A stretch of DNA of 64,000 nt, taken from NCBI GenBank assembly GCA_963920635.1, contig OY987302.1, forward strand, positions 31,037,278 to 31,101,277. The letters run 5' to 3'. How positions within the stretch are numbered: position 1 is the stretch's first letter; every line of letters starts with the position of its first letter. Of this stretch, positions 33,319-43,243 are shown one piece after another. A program made the translations under genes and the position numbers. The notes beneath the pieces were generated by a model. The model was not told the DNA's origin. It saw only the letters and a program-made list of their open reading frames with translations, and made no database searches. This DNA is from Pseudeuparius sepicola (taxonomy: Eukaryota > Arthropoda > Insecta > Coleoptera > Anthribidae).

Positions 33319-36300
33319 ATTATTTTAATATCAGTATTTTTGAAAATATATTTGATCATAGGGAGAACTGTGTCCCAATCTAATTTGTCTAATCCACAAG
33401 CTAACTTGGGTATAGCTATAATTTTATCTTTTTCATCAGTGCTCTCGAGACAATTTGTTCGTAATTCCTTCAAGCAATTAAATAAATTAGCATAAGTTGG
33501 TTTATAATAGAAAAATTCTTTAGTTATTAAATAATAAATATTTCTTGTCGGAAGTTGAAGTACTGCTATTTCACCAATTGACTTATTTTGATTTTTTAGT
33601 TCATCTACGTGTCCAAATTTATTCTTAAATTCTTTTGCAATTCCTGCATTCATTTCTAAATCTTTAGATACACAGTGAGCTAATGAAATATTTTCAGGGG
33701 CATCAAATAAATTGCCCAGTTCAATGGAAACGTTATTATTTTCAATAGGGATTTTTCGATCTAGAGTATAAAAGAATTCTTTAACCGTTAGTTCTTCTTC
33801 TTGTAATTCGTGACATTTCTTTAGCATATCAAAATTCATTTTTGTAGTTTGGTTAGTAATTGGGTTATGTAGCAAGGCTGAATTCGTATAAATTTCTTTA
33901 ATTTTATAGGGTCCATTAAATTTGTTAGCTAGTTTATTTTTTATTTGGGACTCCTTGACATAAACCTTTTCTCCTACGCGAAATTGTCGCTGCTCCGAAA
34001 CGTGTGTATCAAATCGCTGTTTCGCCTTTTGTTTGCGCATATCCGTACGCTTTCTTGCAACTTCATAATAATGCTTTATTTTATTGTTTAAATCGCGAAC
34101 GTACTTAGAGATTAATTCTTGCTGATTATACAAAACTTCTGGAGGTCGAGACGAGGTGTGACCGAATAGCAATTCGTAAGGAGTAAAGCCGTGTGTTTTA
34201 TTTATAGAATTGTTATATGCTATACAAGCGTAAGGAAGCATTTGAAATGGGTGTTCGTTAGGATTTTCTGTACTACATGCGCGTATCATTTCAGTTAAGG
34301 TGGCATGAAATCTTTCTAAGGAGCCATTTGATTGCGGATGACTAACACTAGAGAAAGTTAATTTTATATTGTATAATTTACAAAGATCTTTCATTAATTG
34401 ATTATTAAATTCTTTACCTACATCGCAATGGATTCTTAAAGGAGTTCCAAAATGTTGAAAATAGAGTAAAAGAGCGTCTACTACAGGTCTCGCTGTTTTA
34501 TTAGGAAGTGCATAAGCTTGGGTAAATTTTGTTAGTTCGTCTCTTATGGTAAGGATATTATTTTTTACTGGGATTTCTAGGATGTCGATATTTATTCTTT
34601 CGAAAGGAGTTTTAGGAGTTTCGGTAATAACTAAGGGACTGTCCAAGTTTTGTCTACAAATTTTTGTCTTTTGGCAGATTTCGCACTGCCGAATAAATGT
34701 TTCGACGTCTTTAGTTAGTCCTGTCCAATTATATTTTTGTTTGATGCGTCTAATTGTTTCGTTTATTCCTCGATGTAAGTTTGTCTTGCCTGAATGAAAT
34801 TGATCTATTATTATAGGTATTTGGTCTTCGTCTGGTATAGTCACAATGTTCTGACAAATTGTTAGTTGGAAATTTTTATCTGAGAACAAAAAATTAAACA
34901 TTTCTAAAATTGGAAAATCTGGATTGTTTTCAATGTAATAAGTTTTATTTTCTTCGAATATATCTTTACTGTAATAAAGAGATATGAAGAGTACTTGTAT
35001 TGCGGTTTCAAAATTAAAAGGAACAGGAATTATATAATATTTTCTTTTAGCTACGGTTTGACTGGAAAGAACATTTGCTTTATTATAGTTAAAATCAGGA
35101 TTTAGCTCAAGTAAATCATCAATAACTTTTTCGTGAAGGTCTGTTAATTTGTCTTGTTGAAAAATTAGTACAATGTCCTTGTGTGTTTTGTCTAAAAGTT
35201 GATTATTTGTATATTGGATTTTAGAATAGTCGATCATTGAAGTCGTCTTGTATAGATCAAAAAATCTGTCAAATTCATTACAGATTATAGCAATTTCGTC
35301 AGTCTCATTATTGTCAATAGGCGGGTCAATGTCTTGAGGATTATCATGGGAAGTAGATGGTTCGTCTAGGGAAGTATGAAAGGAAACAGCTTCTTTTATA
35401 TGATTGATTTTGATTCGAGATAAAGCGTCGGCATTTCGATTAATTTTTCCAGGTTTATAAATTATTTGATAATTATATTCTTCTAATTTAAGTCGCCAAC
35501 GTGCTAAACGACTACCGGGATCTTTTATTGAGAAAAGCCAGGTTAAAGGTCTATGATCTGTAACCAATAAGAATTTTCGTCCGAAAAGATAAGGTCTATA
35601 GTTTTTTACGGCAGCAATTATTGCCAATAGTTCTTTCTCTATAACGCTATATTTCATTTCTGCTGGACTTAAGGTTCTTGAAAAGTATGCTATGGGAAGA
35701 TCATTTCCAACAGGTCCTTGCGAAAGTACCGCGCCTACAGCAAAAGCGCTTGCATCTGTAGTTAAAACAAATTCTTTTTCAAAATTAGGATATATTAGAA
35801 TTGGTGAAGTTATTAATGCATTTTTAAGTTGTTCGAAAGATTCACGACAATCTTTATCAAAAATAAATGGTACGTCTTTTCTTAAAAGTCGAGTTAAAGG
35901 CTTTGTCATTTTTGCGAAATTTGGAATAAACTTCCTGTAGTAACCAGTAAGACCCAAAAATTGTTTAATTTGTTTAGTATTGGCAGGTTGAGGAAAATCG
36001 ATAACAGCTTGTACTTTTTGTGGATTTGGTTTGACCCCTTCAGGTGTAATAACATGTCCTAAATAAATTACTTCTTTTCGTAAGAATTCACACTTATCTG
36101 GCTGTATTTTTAGATTTGAATTTCTTAATCTTTGAAAAACTTCAGTAATACGAGAGATATGTTCATTAATTGTGGAAGAATAAATAATAATGTCGTCCAT
36201 GTAAACTAAGCACTTTTCGTTTTGTATCCCCATTAGTATATTATCCATAACCCTCTGAAAGGTTGAGGGGGCATTACGAAGGCCAAAGGGCATACGTAAA

Positions 36301-37680
36301 TATTCGAAATGTCCATTTTCAACGGAAAAAGCAGTTTTCGAAATGTCTTCTGGATTCATTTCAATTTGTTGAAAACCAGAAGCCAAATCTAAAGTAGTAA
36401 AATAATGGCAATTACCCAACTGATCTAATATATCTGAAATATTAGGCAGTGGATACCTGTCATTAACTGTTAATTCATTTAATTTCCGATAATCAATTAC
36501 GATTCTCCATTTTTGTTTGCCTGAAGCATCTAATTTTTTTGGAACGACCCATACTGGGGACGACCATGGTGAAACAGAAGGTCTAATTATTCCTTGAGAA
36601 AGCATTTTATTAATTTGTGTTTTTACTTCTTCCTTGTGAACTTGTGGATATCGATAAGATTTAGTAAAAATTGGCTTAGCGTCGCCTGTATCGATAGTAT
36701 GTTTTATTTCATTAGTAAAACTTAAAAAATCTCCGTCAAAGTAAAATATATCTTCAAAATTCAAACATAAATTAGTAATTAATTCCTTTTCTTCTTCGTT
36801 TAAATGTTCTAGCCTTAATGATTCTTTTATTTCTTCTACTCTGCTTTTCGTTTTATTAAAATTACAAATAATATTAGCACTAGCGTTCGTTTCTTTAATG
36901 TAAGGCTCAAATTCAAATTCTTCGAAACAAATATCCTTTGTTATGGCATTAGCGTTTAATATTGTCGTATAAAAATTACCGTCTTCGTTTATTTTTACTA
37001 TAGCATTTGGCACGTATACCTTTTCTACTCGTTGTGCGCATAAAATCATTTCTTTATTCGTATATTTATTCGTATGAAACTTGCATATTTTTTCGCAACG
37101 CGGTTCTATCGTAACCTGATTTATATTATAATTCGTATTTTCGCTTTCAAAATTATTTATATTTTCCGTGTAATCGTTATTATTATTATTATTTCGTTCA
37201 TAAGCGTTTATATGAAGGCTATCGTATCTTTCGTCAACATTAACTTGTCTTTTATAAACAACTCGATTATTATTATCATTATTATTCGTTAACTCGTTTA
37301 ATTCATCTCCGTCTTTGAGTAATTCGTGTACCTTATAGTACGTAATTAATTGTTTATTCCTAAAATCTACTACTGCACCGTACCTTTCTAAAAAGTCAGC
37401 GCCTAAAATTCCGTCGAATCCTATATCTAGATCGCAAATATAAACTTTATGGGGAGAAAGAGGACCCGTAAAAGAAACAAATACCGCTTCAGTAATAGGA
37501 ATTGATTGGCCAGAAATACCTTTAATTTGAAAATTTTCTGGACATCGATTTAAAAATTGCTGAACCGTCTCTGGTTTGAAAATTGAAATACCAGCTCCTG
37601 TGTCAATTAAAATTTTGTACTTATCGGTATTATCTTTAATATAATATAAGTTACTATTGTCAACGGTATTTATGCAAACG
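33294..37680 (-). CDS. pol: Gypsy Pol polyprotein with C-terminal macrodomain
   Basis: The frame continues upstream of its first ATG (37049) and overlaps the end of gag in the -1 frame, so it is made by frameshifting. Domains in order: aspartic protease (LIDTGAGISIF, near 37590-37610); reverse transcriptase (WRIVIDYRKLNE, FTTLDLASGF, YMDD at about residues 283-286 counted from the ATG); RNase H (TDASAFAVG, about 430-545); integrase zinc domain (HRGINETIRRIKQKY...CEIC, about 765-800); integrase core with Asp in INIDILEIP, Asp in HCDVGKEF and Glu in GSLERFH. The last 145 residues (33297-33731) form a macrodomain: ELGNLFDAPENISLAHCVS, MNAGIAKEFKNKFG, NQNKSIGEIAVL, YYLIT, ACGLDKLDW. This matches the TARG1/OARD1 type that removes ADP-ribose from proteins. 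The frame is intact. Confidence 0.92.
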
Positions 37681-38866
37681 TTTGGTCCGTATTGGTCATA
37701 CCAAGATTTTTGAAGTTGGGAATAGGATTCTGGTCCGAGGCTGTTAATTGAAAATTTTCGCTTTGGCCCAGATAATGTTGTTGGGGAGTTCTATTTTGGT
37801 TATTTGGATTTGAATTTGGGAATCTAGGAGTAAAATTTTGATTAGATGGCTGGAAACCTGAATTATTATTAAAAGTTCTTGGGAAATTGTTTCTAGGAAT
37901 ATTATTAGAAAAATTTCTAGGAGGTTGATTTCTTGGTTGGAAGTTTTGAGGGTGATTCCTAGGTTGGAAAGAAGGAGTTTGAAAATTATTTTGCTGAGGA
38001 AAAGATGGTCTTTGATGGAACCTATTTTGGGAGAAATTATTTCTTTGGGAGTTATTTTGGAAATTGTTAGAGTAGTTAGAAGGATTTGGACCATTTCTGT
38101 AATAATTATTTTGATTTTTAGTTCGACATTCATTGATAGTATGTCCATTTCTTTTGCAATAATTACAAAATTTTGGAAAACTATTATTAGTTCTCTTAAC
38201 ATTATTATTGAAGACTGGTACACGATTTTGCCTCTGAAATTTTTGATTTTCAAAATAAGAAAGTTGCAATTCTCTCTTAATTAAAGCTATAGCATCCATA
38301 ATGTTGGGTGGATTGCTAGCACGAATTAGTTGCCCTATTCTTGGTTCTAAACCTGTCAAAACTGTATTTAGGCACATGCTATCGATTAATGTAGCTTGCG
38401 ATTCTTTTTGTTCCCTAGTGAGAAGGCTTTGTTTTCCTATTGCGGCATACATTTTCGAGCAGTGAGTTTGAACTCTGCCTACAAAAGTCAAAGCATTTTC
38501 ATTTTGGGATTGACACATTCTTTGTAAATCTTGAATTAATGAAGTTAGATCGCGAGGATCTCCGAAATGAACGTTAAGTAATTGTTTGATTTCCCTCCAG
38601 GTACTCAAGTCTCTTGAATTAATGAGTTGGGCTGCACGTCCCTTTAATTGATTTTTAATTTTTATAACAAGTAAAATGGCTTGGTCGCCAACAGTCATTT
38701 GCATGGCCCTATCACATGCAATGATAAAAGTATTTAAATTGATTTGATCCCCATCGTATTCAGGGATGATAGAAAATATTTCGCTTAATTTAAATGGTAC
38801 TTCGTCGTTATTTGAAGCGTTTGCTTCATTGTTTACATTAGAGTTTATAGCTTCGTTATTAGGCAT
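37670..38866 (-). CDS. gag: Gypsy Gag
   Basis: 398 aa. The N-terminal half is helical capsid-like sequence (LNTFIIACDRAMQM, LKGRAAQLINSRDLSTWREI, FVGRVQTHCSKMYAAIG). Then comes one CCHC zinc knuckle, CNYCKRNGHTINEC, and a long Asn/Pro/Gln/Phe-rich tail. It ends in the region where pol opens in the -1 frame. The protein packages the element RNA and builds the particle. The ATG at 38866 follows a leader of about 340 bases. Confidence 0.9.
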   Translation of the reverse strand: MPNNEAINSNVNNEANASNNDEVPFKLSEIFSIIPEYDGDQINLNTFIIACDRAMQMTVGDQAILLVIKIKNQLKGRAAQLINSRDLSTWREIKQLLNVHFGDPRDLTSLIQDLQRMCQSQNENALTFVGRVQTHCSKMYAAIGKQSLLTREQKESQATLIDSMCLNTVLTGLEPRIGQLIRASNPPNIMDAIALIKRELQLSYFENQKFQRQNRVPVFNNNVKRTNNSFPKFCNYCKRNGHTINECRTKNQNNYYRNGPNPSNYSNNFQNNSQRNNFSQNRFHQRPSFPQQNNFQTPSFQPRNHPQNFQPRNQPPRNFSNNIPRNNFPRTFNNNSGFQPSNQNFTPRFPNSNPNNQNRTPQQHYLGQSENFQLTASDQNPIPNFKNLGMTNTDQTFA

Positions 38867-39185
38867 GTTGAAATGAAAAGTTAATATCGTTATAACGTAG
38901 AAAGTTCAATAATAGCAACGTAGAAAGTTCAAAAAAAAATCACAAATAAAATTCACTTCAAGTTTTCACTTACAATAGAAGTAACTTCATGCTCGCTGGA
39001 TGTCGTTGATGCTGCTGTTGTTGCTGGATGCTGGCCTCAGGAGACTGTCCTTCTTAGTGCCTCCGGATCTTCCTGTCGAAGACCCTTTTCAGCTGGCTCC
39101 AATCGTAGTGGTGTGGTGACCCCCGAGGAGACTGTCCTTCTAAGTGCCTCCGGATCTCCCTCGTTGAAGACCCTTTTATCGAGGA
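38867..39185 (-). other. Gypsy leader with internal duplication
   Basis: Untranslated region between primer site and gag. A block of about 55 bp built on GAGACTGTCCTTCT and GTGCCTCCGGATCT occurs twice (about 39037-39092 and 39124-39182). Confidence 0.6.
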
Positions 39186-39202
39186 TCCCACTTCTGACAC
39201 CA
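39186..39202 (-). other. Primer-binding site complementary to tRNA-Leu
   Basis: On the minus strand TGGTGTCAGAAGTGGGA lies three bases from the 5' LTR. It is complementary to the 3' end of a tRNA-Leu (CCCACTTCTGACACCA). Confidence 0.8.
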
Positions 39203-39205
39203 AAT

Positions 39206-39618
39206 TGTTACGGGCGACGTGAAGACGAAGACTTTTTTAAAAAACTTTTATTCGAGTAACGCGAGTTACAGAGTTTCGGCTTAGACTACAGACAAGACTA
39301 GAATTCTTACTCTTACTTTACTAGGTCCTATTTATACAGATCTGTTATGCTGAGGTGTTGTGGTTCTCATGGGAAAAGAATATAAAGACAAAGGGAAGAT
39401 CAAATTCTGCAATTCTTGCAGTAAGCAAGTTTTAACAATACTCAAAAGGAATATGATATGTTCTAGTAATCATTCTAGAACAATATACAATGGAAAATGA
39501 TATCTGTGTAGTAAGCATCTTGAACAATAGAGAATGAGAACATAATATCCAACAGTAAACAGAATCAAGGGTAAAAACAAGGTTATGATCAAGGTGATGC
39601 TTGAGGTCGGATATAACA
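39206..39618 (-). repeat. Gypsy 5' LTR
   Basis: 413 bp, by eye identical to 30941-31353. TG...CA ends, followed by TAGA (39619-39622). Confidence 0.95.
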
Positions 39619-40239
39619 TAGATGTTGGTGTCAACAAATTTTATTATATAAATGCTGATGGGTATCGCAAGTGTTTAGCCCACAGGCTCGTACGAAATTG
39701 AGGCCCTAGAAAAGTACATAGTTGGTGATTTAAGAAAGGAGGAGTCTGATCAGAAAAATCCAATTTTAATAAAAGCCAATAACAGTACTTTAAAGTGTGA
39801 AATTTACAGCGATAAATATACAGTAGATTTTCTACCAGCAGACTCTATTGCTCATGTGTTAGGATTTTCTCCTAGTCTATTAGAGTCTGGACAATTGCAT
39901 ACTTCTGATATATCTGTAAACATCGTGAAGGTCAGAACTATACATATAGATTGTAACGTAACGTAACATCTGGAGCATACTATAAAAATCAACCAACTCA
40001 TACGATTTACGAGTTTGCAGTTAGCAGCGATCCTGGTTACGCTATAGACGAGTCTCCGAAAAATCTTGTGTACATGCCAGTTGCAAAGTGTGAGATTAAT
40101 AATTTGACTGTAAATATTCTCGATCAGAACTCTCAACCTGTAAATTTTAGAGGTGAGGAAATAATTGTACGGTTGGAGTTGAAGCGTGTATGAAATTTTT
40201 GTGAAAATGGTTTTGGTTTTTGATGACAAATATCAACCG

Positions 40240-40247
40240 TATAAAAG
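40240..40247 (+). promoter_or_regulatory. TATA box before the major capsid gene
   Basis: TATAAAAG about 100 bp before the ATG at 40346, leaving a leader of roughly 70 bases. Confidence 0.6.
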
Positions 40248-40345
40248 GCAATCACAATGCTCCAAAAATTCACTAACAAATATTTCACCGAAGAGTGCAA
40301 ATCGTCTCTCGTTGGAAAATCAACAATTTTTGAAAGCACTTGGCT

Positions 40346-41574
40346 ATGTCCCTAACACCTCAAGTGTTTAATGTGCATCGCACTCCAACCTATGATGAAT
40401 CTATTCAACGTTTAGAGAAGCGCACCTATTACCCATTTGTAAAGTCATTTAGGAATAATGATACTGTGGAAATAACCATTAATCAGGGTGATGCATGGTT
40501 GTTGATGTACGATGCGTCGATTTTTATCAAAGGTACAGTGACTAAGAAAACCGGTGCTGGACAATGCAAACTAGCCAACAACGGTGCCGCATTTCTATTC
40601 GATTCAATTTCATATGAACTAAATGGCAAGGAAGTAGAAGTAGTGAGAAACCCCGGAATTGTGAGTACGATCAGATCGTATCTTTGCTATACTGCTAATG
40701 ACGAAAAATGCATGTCAACAGCAAGCTGGGGTTAATAAATCTTTTGCTGTTAACAATGATGGAACATTCAATGTAAGAATACCGCTAAAACATCTGTTTG
40801 GAATATTCAACGATTATCAGATGGCAATTTGTGGTAAACAAACAGTGAGACTAATACGAGCTCGAAATGATAACAATGCCTTATTACTAACCCAAGACGC
40901 TGCAAGACCAGATCCTGCCATAACTGCAGAAATAACAATTTCCAACATTGAATTAAAGGTTAAACATATCCAGCCGAATGATATCATTAGATTGGATTTG
41001 CTTAAATCTATAAAAATTGATCGTCCAATTATAATGGCGTTCCGCAAATGGGAGCTACACGAATTGCCAAATCTTACTGTAAACTCCCAAAGAGAAATAT
41101 GGGCCGTAAAATCGTCAGCAGCCGCATCAACTCCTCGGTACGTCATAGTTGGATTTCAGACTGATCGCAATGATAATTCTAAAAAAAATCCCACGTCATT
41201 TGATCACAGATGCGACTGATGTAAGATTAATTGTAAACGGTGAATATTTTCCATTCGAACGTCAGAGATTGAATTTTGCTGCTAACGACTTTTTGGAGGC
41301 CTATCACAACTATGTGGAATTTTATCCAAGTTACATGAATGCAATGGAGAGTCGCCCGCTACTTAGCTATGCAGATTACAAAAATAATGCAACCCTGTTT
41401 GTAATTGATTGTTCTCGCCGGAATGAATCTATAAAAATAAACACAGTTGATGTTAAGTTGGACATAGAAAATAGTGATGGATTTCCTGATAGAACTCGAG
41501 CCTACTGCATAATTGTTCATGACTGTACCATGGAGTATTTACCTTTAAGTGAAACTGTACGAGATTTAATGTAG
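40346..41574 (+). pseudogene. Polinton major capsid protein, two frameshifts
   Basis: Three consecutive frames cover one gene of about 410 codons. 40346 to about 40700: SLTPQVFNVHRTPTYDESI, FLFDSISYELNG. About 40700-41215: DGTFNVRIPLKHLFGIFNDY, MAFRKWELHELPNLT. About 41150-41574: DVRLIVNGEYFPFERQRLNF, YADYKNNATLFVIDCSR. The order and motifs are those of the double jelly-roll major capsid protein of Polintons/adintoviruses. Frame changes lie near 40700-40735 and between 41165 and 41215, one of them close to an eight-A run. Homology is clear despite the breaks; whether they are real or assembly errors cannot be told from this sequence. Confidence 0.85.
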
Positions 41575-41585
41575 ATCCGTATATA

Positions 41586-41593
41586 TATAAAAG
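41586..41593 (+). promoter_or_regulatory. TATA box before the membrane-protein gene
   Basis: TATAAAAG inside a TATATATA run, about 34 bp before the ATG at 41627. Confidence 0.6.
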
Positions 41594-41626
41594 AACATTT
41601 ACTGATACATTTCAGTTATAATCCAG

Positions 41627-42052
41627 ATGTTGCTGAGTTTGGGTGACATTATTTTGTTCTCATTAATAAATAATGTGTTCTATATTTACAACCCTGAAGA
41701 TGCTAAGGTATCTATTTGCGAACAGGATAAAAGATGTTTCCCATTTAAAACGGTAGTTGAAAAAATTTCGGTAGCAAGACTGCCTAAAAATGCTACTCAG
41801 TTTAAACTTCGAGCAGTATTCCAAAATCATACGATTGCTGAAAGTGTGTGGAGGGAGGTCCTACCTTCCACCACGCCCACAATGGCCACACCCAGAGACC
41901 TCAGTCAAGAACAACATATAAAAGACCTCGCTTTCGTGCCACTAATTTACTACATTACTATATGTTCTTCATTGCTAGTAGCAAAATTATTTATTGAAAT
42001 AGTAAGAGTATTACTGAATGAGCGATGGAGCATAATTACGAGAGTCTTATAA
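41627..42052 (+). CDS. Putative type I membrane protein, unknown family
   Basis: 141 aa. The N-terminal 20 residues are hydrophobic, like a signal peptide (LLSLGDIILFSLINNVFYIY). The middle part has two Cys and two possible N-glycosylation sites (NAT, NHT), a Ser/Thr/Pro-rich stretch, then a membrane segment around 108-130 (LAFVPLIYYITICSSLLVAK) and a short basic tail. I do not recognise the family. It has its own TATA box, follows the major capsid gene, and its end overlaps the start of the IAP gene by 28 bases in another frame. The layout suggests a virion or host-membrane glycoprotein; that is inference. Confidence 0.6.
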   Translation: MLLSLGDIILFSLINNVFYIYNPEDAKVSICEQDKRCFPFKTVVEKISVARLPKNATQFKLRAVFQNHTIAESVWREVLPSTTPTMATPRDLSQEQHIKDLAFVPLIYYITICSSLLVAKLFIEIVRVLLNERWSIITRVL

Positions 42053-42447
42053 GAACGTTTGAAAACTGGTCAAGCCCCCTATCATCAGAGAAGCTTGCCC
42101 GAGCAGGATTTTTTTATACGAATTACGAAGATGTTGTCCGGTGTCCATTTTGCAATATTGAAGGATATAAATGGGAAAAGGATGATGATCCATGGCAAGA
42201 CCATGCTATCTGGAGTCCCAGTTGTCCATTTATTAAAGGTGAAATCAAGCCTGTGGACATCCCACCTGAAAAAGTAAATAACACCAATCCAGACTTTTTA
42301 TGTATAGTATGCTACTGCAAAAACATAGAAGTCTTGCTGGTTCCATGTGGACATTTGGCATGCTATATGAGTTGTGCAAACTCCATGGAGAAGTGCCCGC
42401 TGTGTAGGAGTATTGTGCAGCAGAAGATTCGAGCTTACATGCCTTAA
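42025..42447 (+). CDS. iap: Inhibitor of apoptosis (BIR-RING)
   Basis: 140 aa. One BIR domain (about residues 8-70) has the zinc ligands CPFC...HAIWSPSC in CX2CX16HX6C spacing, preceded by FENWSSPLSSEKLARAGFFY. A C-terminal RING finger follows (about 92-130, CIVCYCKN...VPCGHLACYMSC...CPLC, C3HC4). This is the compact layout of baculovirus-type IAPs and of the smallest insect ones; these bind caspases or IAP antagonists and act as ubiquitin ligases. The frame is intact. Its place inside a virus-like element suggests a role in keeping the host cell alive during replication, which is inference. It starts within the end of the upstream membrane-protein gene. Confidence 0.92.
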   Translation: MEHNYESLIRTFENWSSPLSSEKLARAGFFYTNYEDVVRCPFCNIEGYKWEKDDDPWQDHAIWSPSCPFIKGEIKPVDIPPEKVNNTNPDFLCIVCYCKNIEVLLVPCGHLACYMSCANSMEKCPLCRSIVQQKIRAYMP

Positions 42448-42562
42448 ATGTATTGTAATAGTTGTAGAAAATAAATATTCTTAATCGAAAAACTGTTTAT
42501 TATTTACATCCCGATAGGTATATATGCATCAAGTATACGCTATCTTATTTGATGTATACAAG

Positions 42563-43243
42563 ATGCGTATCGAATCACATCAACTATCTCTACCAATCGA
42601 AAATCTAGATTTTGCTCGAAGTGAGAATTCTAAACATGGCGTACTCTTACCAAATTCAATTAGAGCAATATTTTGCGGTCCTAGCGGTTGTGGTGAAACA
42701 AACAGTCTACTTAGTTTAATATTTAACGAGAATGGCTTAAAATTTAAAAACATCTACCTTTACAGTAAATCTCTATACCAACCTAAATATCAGTTACTAC
42801 AAGACGTGCTTAAAGAAGCAAAATGTGTTGGATATTTTCCATTTAGCTCCAACGATGACGTCATTGCACCATCAGAGGCTAGAGAAAATTCAATTTTTAT
42901 TTTCGATGATGTGGCTTGTGGGACACAGGAAAAAATTAAAGAATATTACTCCATGGGTCGTCATAAAAATATAGATGCTGCATATCTCTGCCAGACATAT
43001 TCAAAAATACCTAAGCAATTAATACGAGACAATTGTAATGTAATCGTTTTGTTTAAACAAGATGAGGTAAACCTTAGACATATTTATGAAGAGCACGTAT
43101 CACCAGACATCTCATACGGTGATTTCAAGAATCTCTGCTCGCTCTGTTGGAATGATAATTTTGGAACTCTAGTTATTGTTAAAGATTTCAATATGAATGA
43201 GGGACGCTATAGAATAGGTTTTGATAGGTATATAAAGTTATGA
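42563..43243 (+). CDS. Genome-packaging ATPase (FtsK/HerA, A32-like)
   Basis: 226 aa from the ATG at 42563; an in-frame ATG at 42524 would add 13 residues. Walker A reads GPSGCGETN where the family has GPSGCGKTN: the catalytic Lys is replaced by Glu (codon GAA at 42695). Walker B is FIFDDVA. Later come SMGRHKNIDAAYLCQTYSKIPK and LIRDNCNVIVLFKQD, typical of Polinton ATPases, which pump DNA into the capsid. The frame is intact, but loss of the Walker A Lys should abolish ATP hydrolysis. Its TGA overlaps the ATG of the next gene (ATGA). Confidence 0.9.
   Translation: MRIESHQLSLPIENLDFARSENSKHGVLLPNSIRAIFCGPSGCGETNSLLSLIFNENGLKFKNIYLYSKSLYQPKYQLLQDVLKEAKCVGYFPFSSNDDVIAPSEARENSIFIFDDVACGTQEKIKEYYSMGRHKNIDAAYLCQTYSKIPKQLIRDNCNVIVLFKQDEVNLRHIYEEHVSPDISYGDFKNLCSLCWNDNFGTLVIVKDFNMNEGRYRIGFDRYIKL

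Larger units (their letters stand above)
30941..39618 (-). mobile_element. Gypsy/errantivirus-type LTR retrotransposon with env, apparently complete
   Basis: 8,678 bp on the minus strand, with two 413-bp LTRs, TAGA duplication, tRNA-Leu primer site, gag, pol in a -1 frame, env overlapping the end of pol, and a purine tract. By eye the LTRs are identical and all three long frames are open, so the insertion is very recent and may be active. It interrupts the Polinton minor capsid gene. An unusual feature is a macrodomain at the end of Pol. Confidence 0.95.
30801..40193 (+). pseudogene. Polinton minor capsid (penton-like) protein, split and frameshifted
   Basis: The N-terminal part is 30801-30940 (HGFTSTLSIDFNIPIHLES, YGLALLGFHTYNSIPNI). 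The remainder lies beyond the gypsy insertion, 39619 to the stop at 40191-40193. It includes ADSIAHVLGFSPSLLESGQL, NLVYMPVAKCEINNLTVNI and a final segment ending LELKRV, all typical of the Polinton/adintovirus minor capsid protein that forms the penton vertices. Besides the gypsy insertion, a short GTAAC duplication near 39955-39970 shifts the frame, and another shift lies near 39690. Gene order (protease, minor capsid, major capsid) is standard. Not functional as found. Confidence 0.82.

Noticed and set aside
37744..38253. 169-codon minus-strand frame inside gag
   Set aside because: Shadow frame of gag: Ile/Leu-rich translation caused by its Asn/Pro/Gln codons.
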